Under the pieces are notes generated by a model, which worked only from the letters and a program-made list of their open reading frames with translations, made no database searches and was not told where the DNA came from. The position numbers and the translations under genes are program-made. From Antedon mediterranea (Eukaryota > Echinodermata > Crinoidea > Comatulida > Antedonidae), in assembly GCF_964355755.1 (NCBI RefSeq), contig NC_092679.1, positions 19,518,932 through 19,582,931 on the forward strand: a stretch of 64,000 nt of DNA, written 5' to 3'. Shown one piece after another: positions 24,191-35,739 of the stretch; position 1 is the stretch's first letter; every line of letters begins with the position of its first letter.

Positions 24191-24692
24191 GTTCCGTGTT
24201 ATTTTGTGTATCATTGCGACATTTTACGCACTTGTAAACTATTTTTTAACGTTTTGGGGCGACTTTGCGATAGGGCGACTTTGTGATAGGGCGACTTTGC
24301 GATGGGGCGACTTTGCGATGGGGCGACTTTGCGATGGGGCGACTTTGCGATGGGGCGACTGTGTCGGGGCGACTTTGTTTTGGGGCGACTTTGCGATGGG
24401 GCGACTGTGTAAGGGGCGACTTTGTATGGGGCGACTTTGCGATGGGGCGACTTGACTAGCATCCGTTAAATACTCACTGCGAACACTACAACTATAAGAT
24501 GTCTCAACTTTACACTATAAACTAGCCTTCTATCTATAAGTATATAAAATATGGTATGGTATATTTTTTGCATATTTGTTTTTATTATGACTTAATTTTC
24601 ACTAACTAATCTAAATGTTTATGTTGTCAATTAACAATAATTAATATTTTTATTAAGGTGGCTGGTGGCTTTTTAGTTGTATAGTGCTCTAA

Positions 24693-25723
24693 TTAACACT
24701 TTGACTGCCAAACACGAAGATCTTCGTGTTTGGAAACACAACGCTTGACTGCCAAACACAAAGATCTTCGTGTTTCGCATTTTTTTACGAAATCCGGTAG
24801 ATAGGTTAATTATTGGTATATACTATAAATACGGACACTATATTCGGTCTGGACCGTCAATATTTTACTTTACGAACGATTTTCAAAATGGTACCTGTCG
24901 AAATAACATACACCGCGCATCACAGTAGCGCGTACAGCGATGGTTTGGCGCATTGTGTATCGGTCGCGCGCTAGCTATGCCGCCGAAGCATTACAAAGGT
25001 TTATGTGGATTGGCATGTTTGTTTGTTATCTGAATAAAAAATAATGGATGAATTTTCAATATGAAGTCTTTAATTTTATTATTGTATGGATACCCTAATT
25101 GTTTTGGTGTTTCACTGTAAGTGGCCGAGTTTCACGCAACAAACTTGTTTACAAATGGTATGAATATTATCATCAGTTTACTAGCTAGGCTAGTAGTACT
25201 AGGCTAGCCTAGGCCTAGTCGTAAAACGGTTCCGGACCAACTTTAGGCCTATTTACAGTAACTAGGCCTGGTGTCTTTACTATGTGGATTTTGGCGAAAC
25301 ATTGATGTAAGATGATTTATAAAATGTAATACATTTTTCGATAGTGATAACTTGATTTTATAGGCCTATCGGTGCCGTGTAAGTAACTTTTTCGTTGTTT
25401 GTTGATCTCACCGGGCGATATTTTCATATTGTGATGTCTTGCACAAAATCGCGAATATCTCGACTTTCTTGCCCGAAACTACGAAAAACTCAAAAAGTGG
25501 GTTACTTTCATTTTACTATTACGATTTACATATATTGCGATTTGACAATCGTTGTTGGTACCATTGTAAAGCTAAAATCTTTATGATTATTTTAGTCTAA
25601 ATTACATGTAAATCAGATCACATACATAGTTTCAATCAGCTTTAATAAAAACATCGAATTGGGCTAAAAACGCTGGCGGTGGCAGTTTCTAACTGGAAAA
25701 ACCTCTGGCAGTCAAAGTGTTAA
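24693..25723. mobile_element. Non-autonomous piggyBac-like element with TTAA target duplications
   Basis: The left end is TTAACACTTTGACTGCCA and the right end is its inverse TGGCAGTCAAAGTGTTAA. TTAA at both outer edges and the CACTTTGACTGCC termini fit known piggyBac-type ends. A subterminal perfect hairpin (CCAAACACGAAG with CTTCGTGTTTGG) lies just inside the left end and is partly repeated. The 1.03-kb interior has no recognisable transposase; the short frame at 25395-25586 is not convincing. Confidence 0.82.
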
Positions 25724-26170
25724 TATAGCTAAGCCTAGGTATCTACTGTATACAGATACAATTTTAATGCAATGACAAATATTTTCACTCTCTCATCTGT
25801 ACTATGTACTGTAGTGAATGAAGTATTCTGAACGATTGCTTTATTATATCTGAGTTGCGTTTAATAATATTACATAAAAAATGAATAATTTTATAATAAA
25901 TTAGTCTATTCTGATATAATAAATGTTATTTATAAATTATTGATTTATATTTTGATAATTGAATTAATACTCCCACAATACAGTGTACTGTAGCCATGGT
26001 TACTCTCATTTATATCGTATGGTATTATGCAATAAATCATAAACAAAATTTCAGTTTTCATGGTAGTCAAAATATTACTGCTTTTGAAATCTTGTTATTT
26101 AAATTGTTTATGTGGAGGAGAGGGGTCATTTCCAATTGAGATCCCAGCAACTGTTTAATGTAATGCACTC

Positions 26171-26485
26171 GTCAATTGTATGACCCACTATACGAACCCC
26201 AGGAGAGGTCATGTTAAAAAACAGGGATGGATGGTACATCAAATCAATAAACAATGTTGTATCAATGTCCATCACTTTACCGCCCACTATATCATTAGCA
26301 CCATGGTCACAGTGCGTCAAAATTGGGGTGTCATGGTCACATTTTTTTATGCATAATGTATTCATAAGGTACAGTATGATTCACATCAGACAAATGACGC
26401 ACCTCTCCCAGTACAGGGGTCGTATAGTGGGTCATACAAATGACGCACCTCTCTCAGGGGTCGTATAGTGGGTCATGCAATTGAC
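26171..26485. mobile_element. MITE with GTCAATTGTATGACCCACTA inverted ends
   Basis: The left arm GTCAATTGTATGACCCACTA continues as TACGAACCCCAGGAGAGGT. The right arm is its inverse, and part of it (ATGACGCACCTCTC...GTCGTATAGTGGGTCAT) is present twice in tandem. The interior shows no coding sequence. Confidence 0.85.
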
Positions 26486-27112
26486 AAGTACATAATATAA
26501 TTATTGTTTTATTTTTTATAACTATAATCATAATAACAATAATTACAATAATTTAAAACAATACTATTAATAACTACTACAGTAGTAATGACTATAATTT
26601 TTATGTGTTTGAATTTTAAATGTAAATATGTATAATTATGTTTGTATGATGTAGTATGTTTAAGCGGATATTAGCCCTTGATGGCATTTGCAGCAAAGAA
26701 ATTGAATTGAATTATACTACTGACTGACAGTGACACTGTATTCAGATCCAACATAATTCAAATGTGGAGCGCTAACATAATGTTAATTAATGTGTCAAAA
26801 AGTAATTTCTTTTTTCATTGTATCTTTCAAAAGGGGAAGAATGTGCTGTAGTGCTACTATACTGGATCTGCCCCTGTGTATACAGATACGTTTTTGGCAA
26901 TATATTTTTAACAGTGACCTTTAACCTTTACTGTACCTTCCAGAAAATACATAATAAAACATTAGGAATACTTATAACTGGCTAAATGGTTGCAAAGTTC
27001 AAGTTCAGTATTGTTTATAATTTGTCAATGTCAACATCACACAGCATATGGAGTGATTGATGAATCTAAAAAAAGAATGTCAATGCTATTGCAATGTATT
27101 CAATGATGGTCA

Positions 27113-27385
27113 TTTTAAAAGTGTGTCATAGTTCACGGGCTGTTAGCCAGTCATTGGCTGTAAAATGTGTCATAGTTCACAAGCTGTTAGCCAATCAGTG
27201 GCTGGAAAATGTGGCATAGTTCATGGGCTGTTAGCCAATCAGTGGCAGGAAAATGTGGCATAGTTCATGGGCTGTTATGTTAGCCAATCAGTGGCTGGAA
27301 AATGTGGCATAGTTCATGGGCTGTTAGCCAATCAGTGGCTGGAAAATGTGGCATAGTTCATGGGCTGTTAGCCAATCAGTGTTTA
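27113..27385. repeat. Tandem repeat, about 45-bp unit, six copies
   Basis: The unit runs GTGGCATAGTTCATGGGCTG then TTAGCCAATCAGTGGCTGGA. The first copies are more diverged (GTGTCATAGTTCACGGGCTG). One copy has a 5-bp insertion (TTATG). CCAAT boxes occur in each unit by virtue of the repeat. Confidence 0.93.
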
Positions 27386-27603
27386 TAAATTTTTTTGCTA
27401 TTGATTAATGTAATTCAGGTAATAAATATTTCGCCAGTGAGAACTCAATTGTTTAATATTGATGTCGATTTTATACAAAATTATGGATTTTGCCTATTTA
27501 AAAAAAAAACATTTATTGGGCTCAGTATTAAAACAAGATGATACTTCTCCTTATAGAATACAGTAATGTTCTCTCTTTAATTTCAAATTGATAATTATTA
27601 GAA

Positions 27604-27718
27604 ATAGAGTAGACACTCTATTAAAGGGACCCAACAGAGTTCCTCCTAAAGAGTTAGATGTAGTGTTGCTCTCATTTATTGCATGTGAATTTGTCCCCTT
27701 AATACGAAATGACCCAAA
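27604..27718. mobile_element. Fragment of the CAGTRGAAC / CCCCTTAATA repeat family
   Basis: GAGTAGACACTCTATTAAAG followed by GGGACCCAACAGAGTTCC, and TTGTCCCCTTAATACGAAAT at the right. Resembles the elements at 9461 and 15654 but both termini are eroded. Confidence 0.45.
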
Positions 27719-28952
27719 GAACGAGTTTTACTTAAAATAACTTTAAAATAATAGAAGTATCGTAATAAAGAAAAAATATATATTGAGACTCTTAATAATA
27801 TTAATAATGATAGTGATTATTTTATGTTTGATAACAGTCATATAATATACTACAGTACATAAAATATGGTTTTTCTTTAGCCTACTACTTCCATCCTGGA
27901 AATGGCTGGATGTGGTTAAAAGATAGTTCCTTTACAGGCTACTGCTTTACCATACTGCATTGAAAGCATTAGTTTTCCTCTTAAAGGTCATGTCTATGTC
28001 AGTAAAGAATCATGCAAAATTAGGTCAAGTTTGAGATCTGAACGAATAATAAGGATACAAAAAATCGCAGTTACAGCAAATTCTGAATTGGTGCAATATT
28101 TATTCATTTATTTTGTTACAAAATTTATTACCCTAGTTTGTTTCACAGGAAAGTGTCCATTGAATGTGTATTGGCCAATATTTCCCCTTCACATAGAAAA
28201 GTGTCTGTATAATGTGTGTCCCATAAATATGGGTTTGCTGTAGTAGTGTTTATATTGCCCCTTAATATTATTTTAATTATTGACCCTTGTTCATTTAGCA
28301 AAAAAATCTTATTAATAAGAATTTCCCAAAGTTGGCTACTGTATTTTAAAGTTTAGATTTATTTAATAATTTTTAGATTTATTAAATATGGATGATTCAT
28401 TTATAGCATCCTTATCTATCATTACATCTTTATAAATTGTTTAAATTAGAGGAAATAAAATTAATATATAATTTAACAGTAACGGAAAACAATAATAAAA
28501 AATATAACATGCCGAAAGGAGATTTTTGTATTAATTATTTAAATGTTATTGAATTTAGTTTGAACTACGCTTTTAAAAAGTAGTACACGGGTTATAAACT
28601 ATAGCTCTTAATTAAACCTTATCAAAACTAGATACTATTTTTAAATGGCATGATTTTTAAAGTTCAAGTTTTTATTTTTAAATCTGCAAAATTGTATCAA
28701 AATACGTGATCTCATGGTAACAATTCCAAGTCACATAGACTCACTCATGATTAAGCTGCATCATTGAACCAGCGAAAGCTAGAGCAAAAACATATGTTTT
28801 ATTCTCTTTGGATCATCCAAAAGAAAAATTATTTGATTACTAAATCAGAAACCTAGGATAATTTTCTCAGCTGTTTTGTAGACAGTGTTACATTTGATTT
28901 TAACTGGGAAATGATAAAGCCACGTCACTGAATTCAGGTCAGTTTAGTATTA

Positions 28953-29046
28953 ATCTCTGTCTACACTATCAAACTTTATGTGACAAAAAAATGCAATGTG
29001 CCCATATATGGACATGATGATGTTTGATAATGTAGACAGAGCTTTA
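28953..29046. mobile_element. MITE family 1, copy 10 (internally deleted, 94 bp)
   Basis: Both ends are present (ATCTCTGTCTACACTATCAA; TTTGATAATGTAGACAGAGC) but the right half of the interior is missing, making this the shortest complete-ended copy. Confidence 0.88.
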
Positions 29047-29334
29047 GATTTTCATTGTACAATTCATTTTGATAATTGTATGCAGATCTCAAGTGTACTA
29101 TGAATTAGACTAATCAGACATCTTAATTAACCGCTCAGACAATTTTGGAAGTAATTTGCATAACTAATCTGCTCCGATTATGTCATCAAAATGTATTTTG
29201 AATTGATATTTGATTAAGATCAGTACATTTTATCATTATATCACACTTAATATACTTTAGACAGAGAAGAAATTCTGCAGTAAAATGCCCGGTGATAGAA
29301 TGAAAATTAAATATATGAGAATGAGGAAAAAATG

Positions 29335-29405
29335 CCCAAACTGAGATTTGAACTTAGAACCTTCTGCTTAATATGCATGTGTCCTAACCATTAGACCATT
29401 GAGGT
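29335..29405 (-). mobile_element. tRNA-like SINE head, reverse orientation
   Basis: On the minus strand this reads as a tRNA-like unit. AGATTTGAACTTAGAACCTT is the inverse of a T-arm/B box, and CCTAACCATTAGACCATTGA the inverse of an A-box/D-arm region. It lacks a good acceptor stem and is not called as a functional tRNA gene. Confidence 0.5.
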
Positions 29406-30426
29406 TTTCATTGATATTTTTAGAATTTGATTTGATAGCGACTCAGACTTTTTAACACCATCAGTATGGTACAGCAAAACATCTACATTTTTATTTATTT
29501 CTTTCTCCCAGCCAATAATGTTAAATCATGCTTCAGTCAATTTTGTTCACTATCACTGATTTAACATTCTTAATGCTTAATTTATTTGATAATTTATTTA
29601 ATAACATTATCAGTCGGATGGTTTCCAATTTCTCTCTACATTAAACATTCATCAAAAGTGTAGTAAATTGTACATTTTACAGTAATATTCACTAGCCTGT
29701 ACCATACTATATTTCAATCTTTTAGCACATCAGCGGTTTAGTACTCTAGGTTAGTTTTGTATAACGCAACACAAAATGTACAGTATGTAAACAGCAATCG
29801 GGAAAGTATATCTTTGGTGATAATATTAATTATGCGTAATATTGGGCGTTTCTCAGAAACATCCACACAATACATTGAGTATTAATTCACAATAAAATCA
29901 ATTTTACATAAAGAATATGTTTTTCTTTTGTCATTCGTTTAATATTGATTCACATTTTGTTGAGTTATCGTTAACAAAATTAGGATGAGCCAACAAGATA
30001 ATACATCATTGTTTACCTGGAAAATAACATTATCATTGTTAGATTTAATTTGATTCATCATAGAACTATGTACGGAAGCCAAATACAGGGCCGTAGCCAC
30101 CAGTATGGTTGGTAAGGTTTCAACCTGACCACTTTTTCACAGAAGCCTATTGACATGACAACTCTGTGGCTTCAACAGGAATGGTTTACTTTTCTTGCGA
30201 AAACCGCACTACTTTCTTGTGGCTACTGTACATCACTGAAATAAGATAATTAGATTTTTTTTAAAGTAGAACAAGTGTTCAAATGTTTTTATTACAGTAT
30301 AGTAAAACTTCTCATAAATGAACGAGAGAATATATTTTAACAATATAGAAAAATAATAGTGGGTTAGATTGCATTACAATCAAAATATTGTACTAATTAA
30401 TACTATTCTTCCACAAGAAATTAGGC

Positions 30427-30575
30427 CTAAGCTCTGTCTACACTCTCAAACTGTAGAAAGTGTGATGTATCTAAATATTGTAGTGATATGCCCAAATATG
30501 GAAGTGATACAGTATGACATCATCACATCACTTTTGTTTTGTCACATCAAGTTTGATAGTGTAGACAGAGCTTTA
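30427..30575. mobile_element. MITE family 1, copy 11
   Basis: CCTAAGCTCTGTCTACACTC at the left and TAGTGTAGACAGAGCTTTAG at the right; an extra ACAGT disrupts the middle. Confidence 0.9.
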
Positions 30576-30859
30576 GGGCATATTTTATTTTAGGATAATT
30601 ATTACAGGATGCTGTGAGAAATGTATATCTTCACCAGACGAAAACACATTAAATATATAAAAATAAATCTATAACATTCCTTATTCATTCAATGAAAGCC
30701 CAACCCAAATAATTAATGTAATGATACCCATACAGCATATCCTGGCTTGTTGTGTTACACAGTGCTATAAGTATTGACTCAGCCACACTATATTCTATGT
30801 ATGTTCACTGGGATGTTATGATAGTTGATTTTACCATTGATTTCTGATTCTCTTTTCAG

Positions 30860-30885
30860 GTTTGTTGTTCCTTACTACTGATGTT
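30860..30885 (+). other. Candidate non-coding exon upstream of EHBP1 (weak)
   Basis: A polypyrimidine acceptor (TTCTGATTCTCTTTTCAG) is followed 26 bases later by GTGAGT. It could be an alternative 5' UTR exon of EHBP1 or a chance match. Confidence 0.15.
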
Positions 30886-31256
30886 GTGAGTACTAGTTCT
30901 ATACTATAGGTAATTATATTTATTATCTTTATTTTATTTCAAACTATTTCTAATATTGATTGTGAGGACATTCAATTCAATTCAATTCAACTTCAAGAAA
31001 ATGAGGTAAACATAATAAATAATAAAATTAATAACAAGGCAATTGCTGATAAAAAAAAGTATACATTAATCAATAAGAGGATTAAGGGGGTCATGTTAAA
31101 ATTATTTTGCTGCAGTAACTAAATTTTTACTGCAATAATGTATGAGTTTAATTTGTGATTAATATAGAAGTTTATGAGCCCAATGATGTGATAAGGCAGG
31201 TTTGTGATACATTATTCTGTTAATTATAAAGGTACAGTATTTAAGAACAACTATCT

Positions 31257-31421
31257 AAAGATGTGTCTGCACTTTTAAAGTTTATGTGACAACAAAATGT
31301 GGTATGCCCATATATGGACAAGATGTCATATCACTACCTTGTTTGGGCATATCACTACCATATTAGGTTACAACACACTTCTGTTGTCAAACTAGTTTGA
31401 CATGGTAGACAGAGCTTTAGA
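31257..31421. mobile_element. MITE family 1, copy 12 (diverged)
   Basis: Left end AAGATGTGTCTGCACTTTTA is diverged; the right end TTTGACATGGTAGACAGAGC is better. Interior words TGCCCATATATGGACAAGAT and CACTACCATATTAGG match the family. Confidence 0.8.
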
Positions 31422-32371
31422 TGCCAACTATAAAAGAGGTAAGATGGATCTTTATGTGTTCTCTCCTTTTCCAGTGTACTGTTGATGAGATCATTACCAA
31501 TATGTAAACCCTGCGCAAAGAGAGAGTGTCCGTAATATTTTTGAGAGTGACCGTAGCACCATCAACATAGAAATTGTCAAAAAAACAAGACATTTTGACA
31601 AACTTTATCACCGAACTCGCAAATCTACATTTTTCATTATTCTAATTAGCAGAAACAGTAAATATTTTGTAAGATCCTCATTTTTATAGTTTTTTTGTAT
31701 TTCAGTTTAAAAGCGAGTCTTTAATCAGCTGATTTATGTCAAACGGTCAGGGACATAATTATTAAAAACCCTTTGTCATAATCATAATTGTCACTTCCCC
31801 TCAGTGGACAGTCGATAATTTCTCTTTCTTTTGAACTAGTCCCATGTTTTACTAGCCTATATCTTTTTTGCTTCCTAATTCTTTTCCGTATTTCTATGTG
31901 ATATTATAATTATAAAGACTTGCTCATTGAGAACTGACGGAGAGAGAACATAAAGAAAAGGTAAAGGTGTCAATTTATATGCAGATATTAATGTTCCAGC
32001 TAACTATAAATAACTTGTATTAATAGCTTATATTCACGGTTTCCTGTACTTCATATTGATCAAGACTTATTGTACATGGAAATATTTACAATAATATCTC
32101 ATTTTAAAATTGCGTTGTGACTATAATGAAAATGTACCAATTTACAACCTATGATAGAGATAAAAATAATTTTTTTACACACTTATGCAAGCAAATGTAC
32201 AATTAAGGGTTACATTTTGTACGTAATATGTTAAATTTTAAACTGACCTTATTAAAATGTACCTATTTACATTCCATGGTGAAGTAAAGAGAAAGAAAAA
32301 AAAAAGCAGTCTCAATAGTTGACATTAAAGACAAGTATATTGAAAGATTGCAATGATCTTTTTACTCACTT

Positions 32372-32596
32372 AAGCGTGGTTCCCACTAGCGACGCAACGC
32401 AAGGACGTAACGCAACGCAAGTGAATTGACCAATCACAAGCGATGACTTATTCGCTTGTGATTGCTAACTGTCTATAACTTTGCTGGTCACTGGTTAAAA
32501 CGCTTGCGTTGCATTTACGTCCTTGCGTTACGTTCTAGTGGGAATCAAGCTTTAGTTTACGTCCTTGCGTTACGTTCTAGTGGGAATCAAGCTTAA
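32372..32596. mobile_element. MITE family 3, copy with duplicated right end
   Basis: TAAGCGTGGTTCCCACTAGC at the left, inverse TCTAGTGGGAATCAAGCTTA at the right. The right 38 bp (TTTACGTCCTTGCGTTACGT...) are present twice in tandem. CpG-rich inside. The preserved empty site lies in the preceding duplicate at about 32180. Confidence 0.88.
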
Positions 32597-32633
32597 AGCA
32601 AGCAAATGTATTAAGGGTTTTATTTTGTGTGTA

Positions 32634-33135
32634 CAGTAGAACCTGTGTTTTACGTACCCTAATTTTACGTTCCCTGGATTTTACGTACCCTGGATTTTAC
32701 GTATGCTTAAAATAACCAATGACGTCATCATTTTCTTACATTGAGGGCATTTTCAAACAAAGCCATGGCTGTGTAAGGAATTCTGCTGTGTAAGACAAGC
32801 TACACACGTGCATTCCTCCTACAGCAGCGACCGTTTTTATTGATAGAAAATACAAGAACATTATTGATATTAAGCGCACAGGCTGTATATACTGTGTACT
32901 TTTTTAGTTAGGCCTCACATCTTGCTAGGCCTGCTAGCCTGGACTGAATAGTCTAGGCAAGGCCTAGCTAGTGACCACCTGCATGCTGTACAGTAAAGTA
33001 GGCAAACACGGTAGCCTTTATAGCTACGATCTCTACATATTTGGGGTCAATTTAAGGTCAACCTTGATTTTACGAATCTCTTGTTTTACGTACGCCTTTC
33101 GGTCCCGTACCGTACGTAAAATGAAGGTTCTACTG
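32634..33135. mobile_element. 502-bp MITE with CAGTAGAACCT ends and TA duplications
   Basis: Left end TACAGTAGAACCTGTGTTTT and right end AAATGAAGGTTCTACTGTA are inverted. The subterminal TTTTACGTACCCT is repeated three times at the left and inverted at the right. TA flanks both ends. CAGTRGAACC termini with a TA duplication are a Tc1/mariner-superfamily (pogo-like) hallmark; the interior has no transposase frame. Confidence 0.85.
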
Positions 33136-33635
33136 TAATAGGTTACATTTTTGTTGTATCCATGACCTTATTAAAATGTACCTATTTACACTCCATGGTG
33201 AATTAAGGAGAAAGAAACAGAAATATCAGTTGTTGTTTACATTATTGGTTTCATTGTCCGACCTAATTTGATGACTTGTTATACTAATTGTACGATGAAT
33301 TGTTTCCCCGATTTGCGCAAGGGATATGGAAAATCTCCGTCGATTAGCTTATGTATCACTTCATTTCCTGGAAATCCAAGGGCAATCCTTTAGGAATTTA
33401 TTTGAATTGTATTCAATTGTCATTATAGAATTAAGAATTTTGGTTTATTAGTCTGGGAAATTAAAATGATAATTTAACATTCATGTATACATGTAGAAAG
33501 CAATGTTAAGTTAATGATTTAATTCTAGATAACCTTGTAAAAGGGGTGAACCTTGTTATGTGTCAATTCGCACAATCGCAAGGAAAGACAAACATAGATA
33601 ATGTTGGTTTTATTACTATATTTTTTATCTTTCAG

Positions 33636-33695
33636 ATTTGATTGGACAATACTGTATTTCGATAACTGACAAGAAGATAAAAAGTGTATAACCAT
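33636..33695 (+). other. Candidate non-coding 5' exon of EHBP1
   Basis: A strong acceptor (TATTTTTTATCTTTCAG) is followed 60 bases later by a consensus donor CAT/GTAAGTAAA. It lies 2 kb upstream of the exon with the EHBP1 start codon, which itself begins at an acceptor, so at least one upstream exon must exist. No transcript evidence is available. Confidence 0.35.
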
Positions 33696-34079
33696 GTAAG
33701 TAAATTGTTTGTGGAATGCACTATATGAATATAACATTAATAGGGTTGTCCCCTAAATAGGGGTGTCACAAATAAACCTGATTGACGAAAATGTTTGAGG
33801 AGCACCTCATTTCAGTATCTTACCATCATGGCCTAAAGCAGCCACATTTTAAAACTGACTACTTTAATAATAATATTCGTTTATATATAGTGCTTATTAC
33901 ACTGCTTCTAAGCGCTTCATATTATTACCCTAGTCATTTTTTTTAATGAAACATTTTTTGGAAACTCCCATAATGCAGCTAGTAATCAGCGCAAAGTTGT
34001 ATTTTGATGTAACTGGGTACCAATTTATACACCTGGGTGGAGAGAGGCAAACATAAGTAAAGTATCTTGCATAATGATA

Positions 34080-34165
34080 AAAGCAATGCGACGAGAGTTG
34101 GATTCGAACCACGATCTCATGATCAGTAGTCTAAGGTCCAACACTGTGCTACACACCCTCTTTCC
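34080..34165 (-). mobile_element. tRNA-like SINE fragment, reverse orientation
   Basis: GGATTCGAACCACGATCTCA is the inverse of a B-box-like motif; GTCCAACACTGTGCTACACA follows where an A-box part would be. Judged SINE-derived because no paired acceptor stem can be drawn. Confidence 0.4.
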
Positions 34166-35039
34166 ATGGTAAATTTAACACTGGAGAGGTTTAAATTGGG
34201 AGATGAAAAAATGAAAAGGTTTAATTTATATCAGTGATCAGTGACACAAGAGACACACCAAATCAATTACCAATTATAAAATTGATTGATTTGGTTAATA
34301 TTCTTAAATAGTACCACAATTGGATAATCTTTAAGCTAATCCCTGCTTTGACCATTTGACCAATTTGAAATTTGACCACAGACTCTCTCATTCGTTATTA
34401 ATTAATTCGTAGGTTTTATCCCTAGACAAATTAAAACTCTTGCGTTTCTCGTTTGACCAATGCTCAATAGAAATCTTGTGAAATTTAAGATTGTCTGTTT
34501 ATGATTAACTCTATTACTACGTTATTACTTCGTTAAGAAGGCTTTGACATTTTATCATTATATTCCAATCTTGTGAAATTTGAATCAAATTTACAGTTGA
34601 AGTAATAGACATACTTTATTTTATGGAACCGCTAACCAGTGGCATTAATGCATGGGTCAAAAATAGAACCAAGAAAAAACGATGAACGTATAATGTATAA
34701 ATATTAGCAGTCCGGCTCAATCACTGTTATCATTATTTATGTTCAACTTTAACGATTCGAAAATTCAACGCAACTAGCCATAGCGTTATGTAGCCTGGAA
34801 AACAGGCTTTAGTTGCCCTCCAATACCAGGTAGTTGCATTTAGGATTCTCATGCTCTGAAGCCCCTGGGTTTAGCCAGTGAATGCTCATAATTGTAACAT
34901 TACCATGCAGATGCATGTATAAGCCAACCCTAGGCTAAAAAGCACACCCCAACTTTAAATCAATGTCCGTATCTTTGTGTGTATATTCCCACACACCAAA
35001 CCTCACTAAATTATTTATCAACTGTCTTTATGAAAAAAA

Positions 35040-35330
35040 AAAAACTCAAGTAGACGATGATACAGTTATGAATGTGATTATATTAATTTATTCAAATTCA
35101 TCTTTTGTAAACATATGATATTAATTATTAAATTCAAATGTAAACAAACGCCAATATAAAACTAAAATACTGTACACCACAATTATTGTTTAAACTCAAG
35201 TTGACGATGATACAGTTATGAATGTGTTGTATTCATTTTTATTCAAATTCATCTTTTGTAAACATATGACATTAATTGTTAAATTCAACTGTAGACAAAC
35301 TAAAATATTACCACAATTATTGTCTAAATG
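35040..35330. repeat. Direct duplication of about 150 bp
   Basis: AGACGATGATACAGTTATGA, TTCAAATTCATCTTTTGTAA and ACCACAATTATTGT appear in the same order at 35050-35190 and 35200-35330, with scattered substitutions and a short deletion in the second copy. It lies 350 bp upstream of the EHBP1 start-codon exon. Confidence 0.9.
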
Positions 35331-35675
35331 ATGTAATTATCATATTTGTTATTATACTTATTAATTATGCATGTATTTGACATATTGTGTTAACAAATCA
35401 AATATTGCATTAAGTTTGTTAAGAATTGTTGAATATGTGACATTAGATTGTTGAGGCTACGGATTATCACACTAAAATGTATTTGAATCGTAAAATATAC
35501 CTGAATGTGCTCTACTCTTATTGAGAGCGTATTATACTAATAGTGCCTGCAGCATGTAAAGGGACAATTTGAGATCATACATTTTCGGGGAAAAAATCTT
35601 TATCTGACACTATCATCTATTTAAATTTAACTTGTTCTTTCTAAGTAAAGCTTATTGAACCTTTTTTTTTTCCAG

Positions 35676-35727
35676 ATGCAGCGTAAACAACAAATTCTTT
35701 GATCGTTTTTGAGTGATGAGCCGATAA
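35676..35727 (+). promoter_or_regulatory. EHBP1: Two upstream open reading frames in the EHBP1 5' UTR
   Basis: The exon that carries the EHBP1 start begins at the acceptor ending at 35675. Its first three bases are an ATG opening an eight-codon frame (35676-35702). A second ATG at 35716 opens a three-codon frame ending in TAA at 35725-35727. Both stop before the main ATG at 35740. Such short upstream frames generally lower initiation at the main start, and that effect is inferred here. Confidence 0.6.
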
Positions 35728-35739
35728 CTGTCTGCAGCT

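Larger units (their letters stand above)
21472..24464. mobile_element. Fold-back-like composite element with tandem-repeat terminal inverted repeats
   Basis: The left arm (21478-21680) is a tandem array of AAAGTCGCCCCATCGC units of 16-17 bp. The right arm (24253-24457) is the same array in inverse orientation (GGGGCGACTTTGCGATG). The outermost sequence AGTCAAGTCGCCCCATCGCA at the left is matched exactly by the inverse of the right end, and the inverted match extends through the variant units that follow. Two arms of about 200 bp thus enclose about 2.6 kb, which contains a second inverted-repeat element (21773-22658) and a GC-rich block. A 118-codon frame at 23006-23362 lies between the arms but has no recognisable domain, so no transposase can be named. 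Confidence 0.8.
32165..33225. repeat. Tandem duplication of about 140 bp, second copy split by two transposon insertions
   Basis: Copy 1 (about 32165-32305) and copy 2 (about 32355-33225) share ACACTTATGCAAGCAAATGT-like sequence, ATTAAGGGTTACATTTTGT, GACCTTATTAAAATGTACCT and CATGGTGAAGTAAAGAGAAA. Copy 2 is interrupted by the elements at 32372 and 32634. Confidence 0.8.

Noticed and set aside
29335-29405. Functional tRNA gene on the minus strand (also 34080, 57440, 63080)
   Set aside because: A- and B-box-like motifs exist, but I could not draw a paired acceptor stem and complete cloverleaf, and related heads are attached to SINE bodies elsewhere in the window.
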